From: Apophysomyces variabilis
Lineage: Eukaryota; Mucoromycota; Mucoromycetes; Mucorales; Mucoraceae
Length of the DNA: 64,000 bases
Assembly: GCA_002749535.1 (NCBI GenBank)
Contig: MZZL01000409.1
Coordinates: forward strand, 398 to 64,397
Reading direction: 5' to 3'
In this document: one piece after another, positions 53,094 through 64,000 of the stretch
Layout of the letters: each line of letters starts with the position of its first letter
How positions within the stretch are numbered: the first letter of the stretch is position 1
Position numbers and translations under genes: made by a program
The notes under the pieces: model-generated
What the model saw: only the letters and a program-made list of their open reading frames with translations
Told to the model about the DNA's origin: nothing
The model's database searches: none

Positions 53094-55353
53094 ATGAACC
53101 AGAGTCGAACTGATCTGCTGAAGATAACTCAGGTAGAAATCTCGACAGATAACCTTTCAATGGACTTACTCGCCACATGAAACTGTAAAAGGTTGTCGAT
53201 GTCCAACTTGAGAAAGCGCAACAAGTGTACACGGGCACTTTGCATCTCACTTTGCATAACTTGATATTCAATTACCCTGAGGGAGAACTATGGGTAAGTT
53301 GAATAGAAGGTCATGAGGAAGAGAAAAAAAAGGTACTACAGAGTGTACAAATACACAAACACACAGACACATGTGTGTTGCCTGGAGAAAATCAGGAATG
53401 TATGCAAAGACAAAAAGGAAAGCAAAAAGAGGAAATGAAAGAAAGAGAGAATGTGTGTGTGGTGTAGTGTTCAATGGTCTCATTCGCTTTGATTTCCAAT
53501 GCTTTTATTAAGTCTTTCTTCATTTGGACTCGTCAATTGTTCTCTCCCTCCTCTTTCTTTCGCAGATACCTTATCCAATTATTCATACTGTTGAACGAAG
53601 ACCTCCTTCTCTTCAATCTGGCCGCCATCCCCTGTATATCCGATGTCGAGATTTCCTCATTGTGACATTGTCGATGCTGAAGGAAGGAGAAGCACAAGAT
53701 GTCTTTGACAGCGTCCAAAAATTGACCTGCGTGAGTACGTAGAAGTTCAAAGGGATGCATAGAGCGAGTTGACTTATCTTACCATATGACAGGCTCCACA
53801 GAGCAACTATATGCTTATAGCTATCAGCCGCAGCCACCTTTTAAATCCAAAGACGGATGGAAGATTTATGACTCCATTGCTGAATATGAACGCATGGGAG
53901 TCACAGTAAGAACAGACACCTGGAGATTTTCCACTATCAATAGAGATTATACGGTATGCAACGCTAAAGATGAATGCGGTGAGATCTAACATTCATCGAT
54001 CGGAAGTATTCTCCTACATATCCACGCAATCTCGTTGTTCCATCAAAGATTAGTGACAATGTCTTGAACTACGCTGCAAAGTATCGTAGTAAAGCTAGGA
54101 TACCCGTGCTATCTTACATGCACAAAGACAATATGGTAACGAACAAGCTACTGCATAGAGTGTATTCACCCTTTTTTATATTAAATCTGTAGGCGACCAT
54201 CACAAGAAGCAGTCAACCTATGGTTGGATTTAAGCAGGCTCGATCCATCCAGGATGAAAAGCTGATCGAGGCTATATTTGCCACAAACGTGCCATCAGGG
54301 CCAAATGGACAAACAGTCTATGGATCAACAGCCGCCAATCTGATAGTGGATGCAAGACCTATGGCAAATGCTATGGGTAACGTGGCACGTGGCGCTGGAA
54401 CAGAGAATATGGAAAATTATCGCAACTGTAAAAAGGTCTATATAGCAATTGACAACATTCACGTAATGCGTGACAGCTTGGCAAAGATGAGTGAAGGTAT
54501 GCTGGAATGGATAGCACGGGACCGTACTTATTTTCTGTTATGGCCGTCAGCAATGCAAGGGGCGGATACTGGAGGAATCGTTAACAGGACCGCCTTGCAA
54601 CGATCCAATTGGTTGAAACACATTGGCATTCTTATGGATGGTACCTTGACAATTGTCAAGAATATCCACGTCTATAGCTCGCATGTTCTTATCCACTGTT
54701 CCGATGGTTGGGATCGTACAGCACAACTGGTATCGATTAGCGAGCTTTGTCTCGATCCGTACTATCGTACCTTCAAAGGATTCCAAGTTTTGATTGAGAA
54801 GGAATGGATATCCTTTGGCCATAAGTTTGCCGATAGATGTGGCCATTTGTCCAACGAGAAATATTTTGTCAATCTTGCTCATACAGGCAATGCTGCTACC
54901 AACACTATCAAGGACATGCAGAACAAATTCTACAAGTCTAACTATTATCAACGCGAAACAAGCCCAGTATTCCACCAATTTTTGGATTGCGTTTTCCAAC
55001 TCTTGAAGCAGTTTCCCACACGCTTTGAATTCAATGAACGAATGTTGATTGATCTTCACTATCACGTATATTCCTGCCAATTCGGAACATTTTTGTTCAA
55101 CTGCGAAGCAGAGCGAAAGCATTATCAACCGTACGATAAAACGACCAGCATCTGGGACTATTTTGCAGAGTATCGAGACCGATTCATTAACGAAAATTAC
55201 GACCCCAACAAGGACGAGGATTTGGTTGATGGTGGGTCAGTGCTGTTTCCAAATGCCGAGAAGATTCAGTATTGGGCTGGCCTATTCAATCGCAAAGACG
55301 AAGAAGTCAACGAAGCAATTGTTTATGGGACACAGCAGTCGTATGGTGAATAG
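53094..55353 (+). CDS. Myotubularin-family phosphoinositide 3-phosphatase (581 aa)
   Basis: Six exons: 53094-53132, 53192-53293, 53566-53730, 53804-53953, 54007-54135, 54193-55353. The enzyme removes the 3-phosphate from PtdIns(3)P and PtdIns(3,5)P2 on endosomal membranes (yeast Ymr1). A PH-GRAM domain opens the protein (VYTGTLHLTLHNLIFNYPEGEL, then YIRCRDFLIVTL). The catalytic domain starts at GWKIYDSIAEYERMG and has the CX5R active site HCSDGWDRTAQ (Cys364, Arg370), the family sequence SDGWD being intact, so it should be active. Later motifs are FGHKFADRCGH and SPVFHQFLDCVFQLLKQFP, then SIWDYF. The acceptor of exon 4 (agag at 53800-53803) is the choice that keeps the frame. The C-terminus stops after the phosphatase domain; no FYVE domain. 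Confidence 0.92.
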
Positions 55354-55610
55354 TTCTTCATGGTACAAATACATAAAATTGAAACAAATCAGAAAGGATG
55401 GCTAGGTTGACGGCATTAGAAGCCATGGTTGGTATGAGCTAAGCAATGGAGATTTATTCAATGAATTAGGCTGTGAGAGAAGAGTAACGTTCACAGTTGC
55501 CGAGGCTTCGTTATCGTTGTTTAGGTCATATTTCCTGATTCCATAAGAGTGATGGGATGTCAAAGGATTTTTCTTTCTTTCTTTTCTGTTTCGTGCAGTA
55601 GTGGGTTTTA

Positions 55611-57101
55611 TCAGACAGAGCCTTGAGGAGTAGGTGCTACACTTCGAGCCCATTTTTCAAGATCCACTTTTTCTGATGCCGAAACCAAATACTCGTGTTT
55701 CTACAACATATAAGTAAACAAACAACGCAAAATGAAATGAATTATTCCTAACCATTAGATCACTTGGTGTTGCTCTCAATTTGACATCTTTGATTAAGCT
55801 AATGCAAAGTTTAGTTAGCCTATATTGATCTGCAACCAGCGTCCCTCTTACCATTTATCAACAAAATCTGTTAAATCACGAGGGTATTTTCCTGGTGGGA
55901 ATGTAGGCACCGGTTCGTTTACGATATGCTGGAGTAAGTCAAAAATACTGAGAGAGCTGCCATCGGGAGGAAATGGAAATCTCCCGAGAGCGAGTTCCAT
56001 CAACGTGATACCTAGTGACCACACGTCGGATTTGACGGAGTAAGGTGACCCCATGATACGTTCAGGCTGTCAACAACAAGTGTCAGCTGTCAGTGAGATG
56101 ACCATGCAGTAACTTACACTCATGTAATAGCTAGTACCAACGAATGTATCTGCCACGGAATTAATAAGTTGCCCAGATACACCAAAATCGCATAGCTTAA
56201 TTTGCCCTTGAGAATTCACAAGGACATTCGATGGTTTAAGGTCTAAGGAAAGAGCAGAATGGACAATTATGGTTACCGTTCTTTTCCCCTATAATCGTTC
56301 ACTTACCACGATGAATAATACGGTGCTCATCATAAAGGTATATCAGTCCATCCACAATCTGTAGAACAGAAAAGAAGTGATTGTTTTTAGCTGACTTCTC
56401 ATTCTGGTAATCCGTCATAAAAACATACAGCATAGGCAACTTTCTTTAATACGTCCATTGGGATAGGACCGTGTTTCTTGCAGATTTGGTCCAGTGACCT
56501 GAGATGATGCAGTCAATGAACATTTAATATTCGCTTGGAAGTCATTGTCTGTTATCGTAACTTACCCTACATCCATATACTCCATACAGATAGAAATATC
56601 ACCACCATTCATGAATGCGCCATAGAAGCTTACGATATGTCTTGAATTACAATCGTGCATAAACTGTAGTTCGCGCATGATCTGTTTTCGTACGTTGATA
56701 TTGGCCTCGACATGAATGATCTTTTAAGATTACTTTCAGCCTCACGTATTTTACCACCAGCCGATACCCCTTATCGTTTGTATTTATGTTTTTACCTTTC
56801 TCGCCATCACCGTGTTAGTCCTCTCATGCAAAACCTTGCACACGGTCCCGCCGTTGCCTCGACCCAGTTCGTCAATCGACTTGAAATCCTCAGGGCGCAG
56901 ATCCAGCCGCAGTTCAAGGCCAATCTCCAAGTCGCTTAGCTGTTCACATAGTTCACTATAGTCTTGTAAACATTTTGTGTATGATCGCCTTTGCTGTGGC
57001 GCTGGGGCTGATTCGGATGGTTGACTAGGGACGACGAGGGGATGATCAAGTTTGAGGTTTTTATAGTTGCGTTTCTTTCTTGTTGTTGGCTTTAGAAGCA
57101 T
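55611..57101 (-). CDS. MAP kinase kinase, second paralogue
   Basis: Multi-exon minus-strand gene from 57101 ([18 protein letters not shown]) to the stop at 55611. Motifs: [19 protein letters not shown] (ATP Lys), [31 protein letters not shown] (joined across an intron), [20 protein letters not shown] with MAPKK activation-loop Ser and Thr, [16 protein letters not shown] and [20 protein letters not shown]. The tail ends [14 protein letters not shown]. Unlike the MAPKK at 39656 it keeps DFG and YMSPERI, as in Ste7/Fuz7-type kinases of the mating and filamentation pathway. It lies tail to tail with the myotubularin gene, the stops being only about 260 bp apart. Confidence 0.92.
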
Positions 57102-58340
57102 GGTGGTGTAATGGAATAATATGGATTATACGGTAGATGAGGGAAAAGGGAGACGAGAGGAGGGGAGAAGGTGAGCAAATTGATACGGGAAAGGTACGTT
57201 GGAAAAAGCTCTGGTTCAAAAACTCTGTGCAACTGCTGGCCTTGGTTGGTCCGCTCTCTTTTTTTTTGGTACGCCGACACTCCACTCATTCGAAAGGAGG
57301 TTTGCCCAGCCAAATACATGTCATCCCTCGCCAGCTATTGCATTTGATAACAAAAATCTTCTGTAAACTCCATGGTCTTGTTCCTATCTAATTACGAGGC
57401 CATTAGGCGCGGAAGAATGCGTGCGTGCGAAAAAGAGAGCGCGTTTTCGTAATCTTCCAAAACCGAAACTTCTCTCTTTTGGGAACTGCCGTTTGCAACA
57501 GAGTAATATACTTGGACTTTTTTGAAATGTCTTTAGCTTTGTTGAAGAGATGTAGCGTCTCCTCAGCTAGTACAATAATACCTGGACTTGCTTCAAGAAA
57601 TCGGCGCAATGCGTTCAATAAAACTGCTCCTGACACATCTGCACTCTAATCGGTCGATGCAGCCAATCAGAACATTAATCTTCGGTCGATCGATTGATGA
57701 TGGGTAAGATAAACATACAGAATCGTTAAGACGGACTTCCCTAATAGATAACAAAAACCGAAGTTAAACGCAGAAGTTTTTGTTTGTTGTTAACTACAAT
57801 CATGGATATAGCCTTATACACTAGGCGTGCGTATGTACCTGCATTCACTCTTACTGACACTTATCAAATCAAATAATGAAAAAATTCCAGAATGCTTATG
57901 TTGACTATCTAACAAGTGCTCCATCACGGTTATGGTATGTATTCCTGTCCGAACATTTCCAAGTATCTCGGATCAGATTGAAGATCAGCATCCGCCACGT
58001 TCGAGACAAAGCTTTGCTGATTTCGAATTATTCAGCATGCGCAAGAAGGTCAGCTTGAAATAACCGAAAAATATGCTCGTTCGACAGATCCCAAAAGTAT
58101 TTCGTAAAAGTTAGCAAGGAGGGAAACAAAGCAGGATTCTTGTTCTAATAGACTATCATTTTATCAGAGGTCTCAGACTTAGTTTTTATCATATACCATT
58201 TAATAGGAGTCCTTATTCCATCACGCATGGAGGGCCATTTTTCTATATTCAAGTGATCCGCATCGCGAGGTGGAACAATCCAAAGGTACAAGCGTTATTC
58301 AATCTCCGTTCGTTATTACTGTGCAATACGCAAATATCTA
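57102..58340. other. Intergenic region with an unassigned ORF
   Basis: A minus-strand ORF at 57403-57636 (SGAVLLNALRRFLEAS, then IIVLAEETLHLFNKAKDI) has protein-like composition and no stop for 77 codons, but I cannot assign it; it may be a transposon remnant. The zone 57870-58340 flanks the 3' side of the Fanzor relic. Confidence 0.35.
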
Positions 58341-58357
58341 ATTAACCAGTTTTCCAG

Positions 58358-59954
58358 TTATGGAAGGTCCGGCTCTTGCATTTCCGGACTTGTTTTAGAC
58401 TTGGCTGCCCGTTCGAAAGGGGAAGGACGCTCATTATTGCTCGTCACCGTATACTTGAAAACGGCCAAAATATTCTTCGCGCCAAGAACGTCATGGTTCC
58501 AAACTATAGCGCAACTGTTAGATCTTAGTATCGCATGTAAAGCTGCACCTGCTTTTTCATGGTTTCCAGGCCGTTCTTGCTGCTTTTTCAACTCTCTTTT
58601 GCTACAGACAGGACAGATCTGCGACGTGAGATACTCGTCCACCATTATAACCCTCGCAGGAGCCTAAATATATGATAGCTTTAGGAGAAATATATCATGA
58701 CTCTTAATCAGGAAATACCTTCCGTTGCCTACATAGATGGTAAAGACGATTTCTTATTGTCCTCGCCGAAGTAGGCAGTTTCCCCCGCATTGAAGACGAT
58801 AACACTCCGCTCCCGAACGCAATCAATATCGGCTTTTGAGATTCCTTTTCTTCGCCCTTGTTCGACTTCTTTGTCTACTTCCTTTTCTTATCTGAGCTAC
58901 GTTTTGGCGTATCACTGTCAACTTGTTGAACCGCATACTTCTTGCTTCCATCCAAGAGTCGCTTCGCAATCTCCGTCACTCCCTTTTGCTTTCGTATAAG
59001 TCTTGAATTTCAGTTGGCAGTACCTAAAATTCCAATGAGTAAATCGCAACGAAATTGGATTGTTTACCGTTCATCAAGATAATAAAAGCTTGTTATTTCC
59101 TGGTGACGTTGAAATCGATACCGAAGGGAAGTTATAACTTCGGTTCGATGTGCCGATTTCATGCTCGGTATTCGATCAATAAGCTCCTTTATTTGTGGAT
59201 TTGAGCTTATATACTCGTTACGCTTTCGTGTTGCATGATTAACCACAAACGTCATAGTACTCAGCAGTACTCGTTTTTCTGATCTGATGTGACTCTTTCC
59301 CACAGCCTTCCACAGCAACAAATGTATCTGTCACGCCAGGGTCGACTCCCCAAATCAGTGCATCTTTTGCCATATCTTTCAAGTCTGCTGGAGTAAGCAG
59401 TTTTGATGAGGATTCGCGTTTAGGACGTTTGAAGATGAATTCCGCATCTATACCATCTGTCTTATCTTATATATCCGCATTCGCTTTGTCGCCTTTTCCT
59501 GCAACTATTGCAAAAAGACCTAACATAAGTTGTGAGAAATGACAGGCAGTTCCTTGTTCTGTTCAAGCAATCGTAGTATTTAATAGTTTGCAAAAAGTGA
59601 TCCGGCATATGTGATGTCTCGCACGTGTTTTACAGCAGTGCGGATAGCTTCCACAAAGTCTGGGTTCCTGCAGGTATTCTGCAAACAGGTTTTTACAATG
59701 CTTGTACGCTTCAACTGCGTGAGAGTCTTTCGACGAGGTTTATGGTTCTCGCTGGCAGCGTTTGATGCCCGATTGTGACCTGTCTTACCGCAAGAACCAC
59801 AGACAACTTCGTTTCCTTCAGTCTTCTTCTGCTGCGCCTCCTTCTTGGCTTGATGCTTGGCTTCTCTTTTCTTATTGGCCATTTCAAGTTTTTGTTGTCT
59901 TTTTGTTTTGTAGCTAAACGCACATGTTTGAAAGACGGTTATTGGCAATGTCAA
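58358..59954 (-). pseudogene. Decayed Fanzor (eukaryotic TnpB-like) protein
   Basis: Minus-strand pieces from right to left. First is an N-terminal Lys-rich region, then a CCHC-like motif (VVCGSCGKTGHNRASNAA, then NHKPRRKTL), then VEAIRTAVKHVRDITYAGSLF. Next is the RuvC-I motif ALIWGVDPGVTDTFVA, catalytic Asp codon at 59341-59343, then NHATRKRNEYISS and ITSLRYRFQRHQEITSFYYL. A segment ILIAFGSGVLSSSM follows. The C-terminal zinc-finger/RuvC-III part is DEYLTSQICPVC, then SNSCAIVWNHDVLGAKNIL, Asp codon 58490-58492. At least three frameshifts and several stops break it, and one zinc Cys is Ser (SNSC where CNSC is expected). Active Fanzors are RNA-guided DNA endonucleases using an omega-RNA. The minus-strand ORF at 60180-60446 may be its first exon. 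Confidence 0.8.
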
Positions 59955-60179
59955 AACACTGAAAAACTCAATCAGACCTGCTTACCTGAGGATAAAAATG
60001 CAGACGTGGAGGGCTTTGTTTCACTCATTGAATGTTGCACGGCACCGGTGCGTTAGTTAACTAATCGATTAATGTTAGTCGTACAGATCTCTTTGAGATA
60101 TTCTTTACCTGAAGAAGCATAGGCCTTTTTTCTTTTGATTGGAATTATCGGTTGGAAGCCATCATCACTTCCATTTGCA

Positions 60180-60377
60180 TCATCTCCTTCTTTTACCATG
60201 GTTTGCTACATCGATGTGAGGTTTGTAAACAACCTCCTGGAACAGTGCTTGTCGTCTAAAACACTTACAGGAAACGGCAAAAGAAGAAGAAGAAGAAGAG
60301 CTTTCTTCAAATATATCTGAAATAAGTACATTTTCTAAGGCCTCTGAAAGTAACTTTCTCTTTTTGCGAGAGCTCAT
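60180..60377 (-). other. Possible first coding exon of the Fanzor copy
   Basis: Starting with the ATG at 60377 (MSSRKKRKLLSEALENVLIS), a short stretch runs through an acidic-Ser tract and FRRQALFQEVVYKPHIDVAN to about 60190. A basic cluster (RKKRK) near the start looks like a nuclear localisation signal. A frame change follows, then a plausible GT donor near 60112 and, after it, the Fanzor body. The link is positional only. Confidence 0.4.
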
Positions 60378-61883
60378 GGCTAAATGAGAACGTGTTCTTG
60401 AGAAAGAGAGAAAAGGAAAGGTAGATGATGCTTCGTTAGACAACATCAGATCATGACTGCGTACTTCAAATAGGCTGCAATGGATGGAAGTTTATGCGAC
60501 TCTCCCAGTCTAGTCGAAATTATAGTATCCTCACGTTTCTGAGCAAAGCATAGGCAAGGCCCTTTTGCACCTCGCATCCTACAATTCTCGTCATCACTGG
60601 TGTATGAAGAGGACGGCTATTTGCATACCGCTCTATCAGCAAGCATTGATCACCCAGGAGCCTGATGGTTACTAGAGATTAATTATTCCGAAATTGGGCT
60701 CAATGAGGTTGCTGTGTCATATAAAACCGGGTGATCATTGTGCAAGCGGTTGCTAGATTTAAGGGCCATTTTGTTGTTTCTCTTTACAAAATAGCTATAT
60801 CATCTATCTAAAATGAAATATTATCTGTGAATAAGCTGTCATTATTTTAGCTTCTTATAAAAGACTAAGCTTGCATTGGTGATCTTCCAGCAAACTGTGT
60901 AATATCCGTTTCCTTAGTAATGAATTTGGTATCACCTTTTAATTTACCATATTTTCGGCATTAAAAACTTTGGTGCTAGTGATATAGTGTGTCTTAAGAT
61001 ATACACCATTTGATTTGGTAGAGACCACTACGCCGCAGATTCAGTAAAATGCAGCTTTAAGTTTGTTTTTCTATAGTACTACTCAACGTTTCTTATGATG
61101 TTGGAAACAGAGAAATGGTCAGTAAACGCAGTTCACAGTTGTATGAAAACGATTGCTAAAACAAAAGAGAACTAAAAGTTTTGAAGAAACTACGAAATTT
61201 GGGAAGATCACAACCAAGAAGTTTCACAGTTTCAAAATAGCGCAATGACGCCTGTGGTTGTGTAGTACTAAAGTTTCTTGTCTTAAATTTTTACAATTTG
61301 AAATATCTAATTAATGTTGAAAGTTGGAGACACCCTATTTTGCTGATCCGTGGTACACGATGGTCTTCTATGCTCTTCATATTTTTCTGCCGTCTCCGAA
61401 GATAGTCATCTTTTTAATAAGCGTTATCCATTTCGAACAAATGTTCTCATTTCGTAGTATCAGTCGTACGTGGTCGAGAACATCCCCTCTCATGCTGGAA
61501 CTTATTGTTCTTGTCTGAGTTTCTCTCTGTTGCCGAAAATGAAGTTTCGGCAGTTCCGGATAGGAGCTGTAGGCTGATAATTCACCAGTATTAAGTTGGA
61601 TCATAGGGCTGTTTATCAAAGGGACATTCAGGAACCTACCTTGACAGGTTCCAAGTTCTCCTGAAGAGCAGAGAACTGTCAGGTGAATATAAGGCGACAG
61701 TCACCCGTGATTTCCGCTGAACTTTAAACAGCACATTAGCCTTGCGAGCACTCAGCTTTCCCTCTCCTTTCATCTTCGTCCCATCACAAAGGTGAGTTTA
61801 GCCGTTTCGACGCGTTGCTATGTCGTCATTTGTAGTTATTTTGAAGTAACTTGTGTTTCTGATATCTATTGCTCTAGTGCTCT
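60378..61883. other. Gene-poor region with coronin leader
   Basis: AT-rich up to about 61700, without recognisable genes. A probable 5'-UTR intron of the coronin gene runs from the donor after acaaag (gtgagt, 61791) to the acceptor tctag just before 61877, ending 7 bases before the ATG. Confidence 0.5.
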
Positions 61884-63686
61884 ATGTCTCGATTCGTCCG
61901 GCCATCAAAGTACCGCCATGTTTATGGCTCCGTTGCCAAGAGAGACGTTTGCTATGACAACTTACGAGTCAGTTCCAACGCCTGGGATACTAATATGGTC
62001 AAGGTTAATCCGGTATGTGATATTTATAAGTACTCTTCTTGGCATCCTGACAGCTCCCCTGGAAAAGTTGTTTTTGTCCGTGAACTGGCAATCGTCTGGC
62101 GGAGGTGCATTTGCTGTGATTCCTCTCTCCACTGTTGGTACGTACTACGCTTTTTTTTTAGAATAAGAGGTCCGACTAAAATAGATTTGTAGGCAAACTT
62201 CCTGAGAACTACCCGTTGTACCGTGGCCATACTGGCCCCGTTCTGGACACGGACTTTAATCCATTTAATGACTACGTAGTAGCCTCCGGTGCAGAAGATA
62301 GCAAAGTGATGATTTGGACTATTCCTGAAGAATATGCAGAAGACCTTACTGAAGTCAAACCTGTCTCCAAACTGTCTGGTCATGGCCGGTGAGTCTTGAA
62401 ACAACTCGAGGTTTACAGCATTTGATAAGCTCATCCTACGTTCAGCAAAGTTGGCCAGGTGTTGTTTCACCCCGTTGCCGAGAACGTGCTGGCCTCCGCA
62501 AGCACAGATCTGACAATTAAACTTTGGGATATCGAAAAGGGTCAGGAGAGACAGGAACTCACTGGTCATACTGAGATTATCCAGTCGTTGGCATGGAACT
62601 ACAATGGTTCGTTACTTGCTACGACCTGCCGAGACAAGAAATTGCGCGTATTTGACATTCGAGCCAATAAAGTGGTGCGGGAAGGTCAAGGACATCAGGG
62701 CGTCAAGGGCTCTCGCGTTGTCTGGCTCGGTGATGCCGATCGCTTAGCAACCACAGGTTTCTCCCGTATGAGCGACCGTCAACTAAATCTCTGGGACACT
62801 GGCGACTTGACCAAGCACGTCAAGTCCGAGTTTTTAGATACGTCTTCCGGTGTCCTGATGCCTTTCTACGATATTGACACAAAGATGCTTTATCTTGCTG
62901 GAAAAGGGTAAGCTTTATATCCTATATATGCAAGATCTGACAGTTTTACCCAGTGACGGCAACATCCGTTACTATGAATATGAAAATGATGAATTATACC
63001 TCCTTTCGGAGTTCAAGAGCAGTGATCCACAACGCGGCATGGGCTTCCTCCCTAAGCGTGCAGTAAATGTCAGTGAATGCGAAATTATGAGAGCATACAA
63101 GGTTGGAACGACATTGATCGAGCCCATTTCTTTCACAGTCCCGAGAAAAGTATGTAGAAGCAGTAAGGGGATCAAAACTAGTTTTTTTCTTATTGGCCGC
63201 TGTTTGTAGTCGGATGCGTTCCAGGCAGACATCTTCCCTCCGGCAATCGGTGACGAGCCTGCTTTGACCGCCGACGAATGGTTCGGCGGAAAGAACGCAG
63301 ATCCAAAGACAGTCGATCTTGAAGCTGGATTTACTGTCAAGGCTAAGAAGGAGTTTGTTGCAACTGCCCCTAAGGAGGAGGAGCCAAGTGAGCCAATTGC
63401 GAACAAGAATGAGAAGGATGTAAGTGTATGCTTTATGTTTCCGTATTTGCCTAAATCTTTACAGTACCAGGAGGCATATCATGAGCTACGAAAAGAGAAC
63501 GAAGACCTTAAAAACGCGTTGTCTCAAAGAGACGTGAAGGTCCGTGTGCTTGAAATAGAAATCGAGAAACTGCGCGAAGAAGTGCAAGCATTGAAGCAAA
63601 GTAATGAAGCAAAGGAAAAGGAACCGGCGTCACACGAAACTGAAGTCGAGACAATCCCTCATTCACATAACGCTGAAGCTGAGTAA
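61884..63686 (+). CDS. Coronin (494 aa)
   Basis: Seven exons: 61884-62012, 62068-62137, 62193-62388, 62446-62907, 62954-63149, 63210-63419, 63465-63686. Coronin binds F-actin and the Arp2/3 complex and regulates actin patches. The N-terminal signature is SRFVRPSKYRHVYGSVAKRD, followed by the WD40 propeller: GPVLDTDFNPFNDYVVASGA, VLFHPVAENVLASASTD, TIKLWDIEKG and LAWNYNGSLLATTCRDKKLR are single blades. The coronin-specific extension then reads GMGFLPKRAVNVSECEIMRA and SDAFQADIFPPAIGDEPAL. An acidic linker leads to a C-terminal coiled coil of about 45 residues (YHELRKENEDLKNALSQRD, then VLEIEIEKLREEVQAL) for oligomerisation. Length and order equal yeast Crn1, without its long central linker. 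Confidence 0.95.
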
Positions 63687-64000
63687 ATGAAACCGGCTGT
63701 TTCCAGTGTTCTTTTCTTTTCTTTTTTTTTTTTTTTATTTGCAAGCCTTTATTAAAGCTAGCTGTTTGTACGATAACGTGTCCCGATATCTGTGGTCATT
63801 GATTCCTAAAAGCAATCCACGCTGTAGTTTCTCACCGATGTTGTTATTAACTTGAAGAGAAGCAAAGGCATTTAATCGTTAGCAACTTCTTTCGTGCTTT
63901 TCTTCATGCCAAAGTATGATAGAAACAATTGCCCCGTTCTTCAGAATTAGTTTTATACACAACAACGTGTATCTATTCCAATAGTCTCTAGAGGTAATTT
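63687..64000. other. 3' flank of the coronin gene
   Basis: A long T-run (63719-63736) lies 33 bp after the stop codon; nothing else recognised before the window end. Confidence 0.5.

Noticed and set aside
54547..55128. 193-aa minus-strand ORF
   Set aside because: It is antisense to the myotubularin catalytic exon.

Overview
The window looks like nuclear DNA of a filamentous fungus, most probably a Mucoromycota (Mucorales-like) species. Genes are interrupted by many short GT-AG introns. The gene set includes a QRRRW chitin synthase, two MAPKKs of fungal type, a Gti1/Pac2 (WOPR) regulator and a SulP sulfate permease. The transposon mix (Tnp2-like, Tc1/mariner, MULE, LINE and a Fanzor-type TnpB relative) fits early-diverging fungi. 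This assignment is inferred from protein families read by eye; no database search was possible.

Layout. Positions 1-8300 are almost entirely mobile DNA: an apparently intact Tnp2-like DNA transposon (842-aa transposase, six exons) starting with an 11-bp minisatellite, a decayed Tc1/mariner copy, a foldback repeat, the 3' end of a dead MULE, and the 3' end of a LINE. Positions 8.4-17.2 kb carry plus-strand host genes: a conserved-looking protein of unknown function, glyoxalase I, a small secreted six-cysteine defensin-like peptide, a methyltransferase and an F-box protein. A tRNA-dihydrouridine synthase (Dus2 type) follows on the minus strand, then a U6 snRNA gene with its own TATA box. Next come an OST-alpha/TMEM184 membrane protein, MCM7, a chitin synthase, a NUFIP1-like snoRNP assembly factor, a dead MULE, ribosomal protein eL37 and a first MAPKK.

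From 41 kb there is a near-perfect 261-bp foldback element and a GC-rich hAT-like MITE lying inside a broken coding fragment. A MINDY-family deubiquitinase (catalytic Cys, MIU motif, CAAX box), the sulfate permease, the WOPR factor, a myotubularin phosphatase and a second MAPKK follow. A decayed Fanzor (eukaryotic TnpB) gene occupies 58.3-60.4 kb and a coronin gene ends the window.

The host genes do not form a cluster with one shared pathway; they are ordinary dispersed housekeeping and signalling genes. For the spliced genes where I worked out the splice sites in full (Tnp2, the 627-aa unknown, glyoxalase I, the F-box protein, chitin synthase, eL37, both halves of the MAPKK fold, MINDY, WOPR, myotubularin, coronin) the exons join in frame without internal stops. 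The most interesting items are the Fanzor relic, the defensin-like peptide, the structured ends of the Tnp2 element and the two small foldback/MITE elements.
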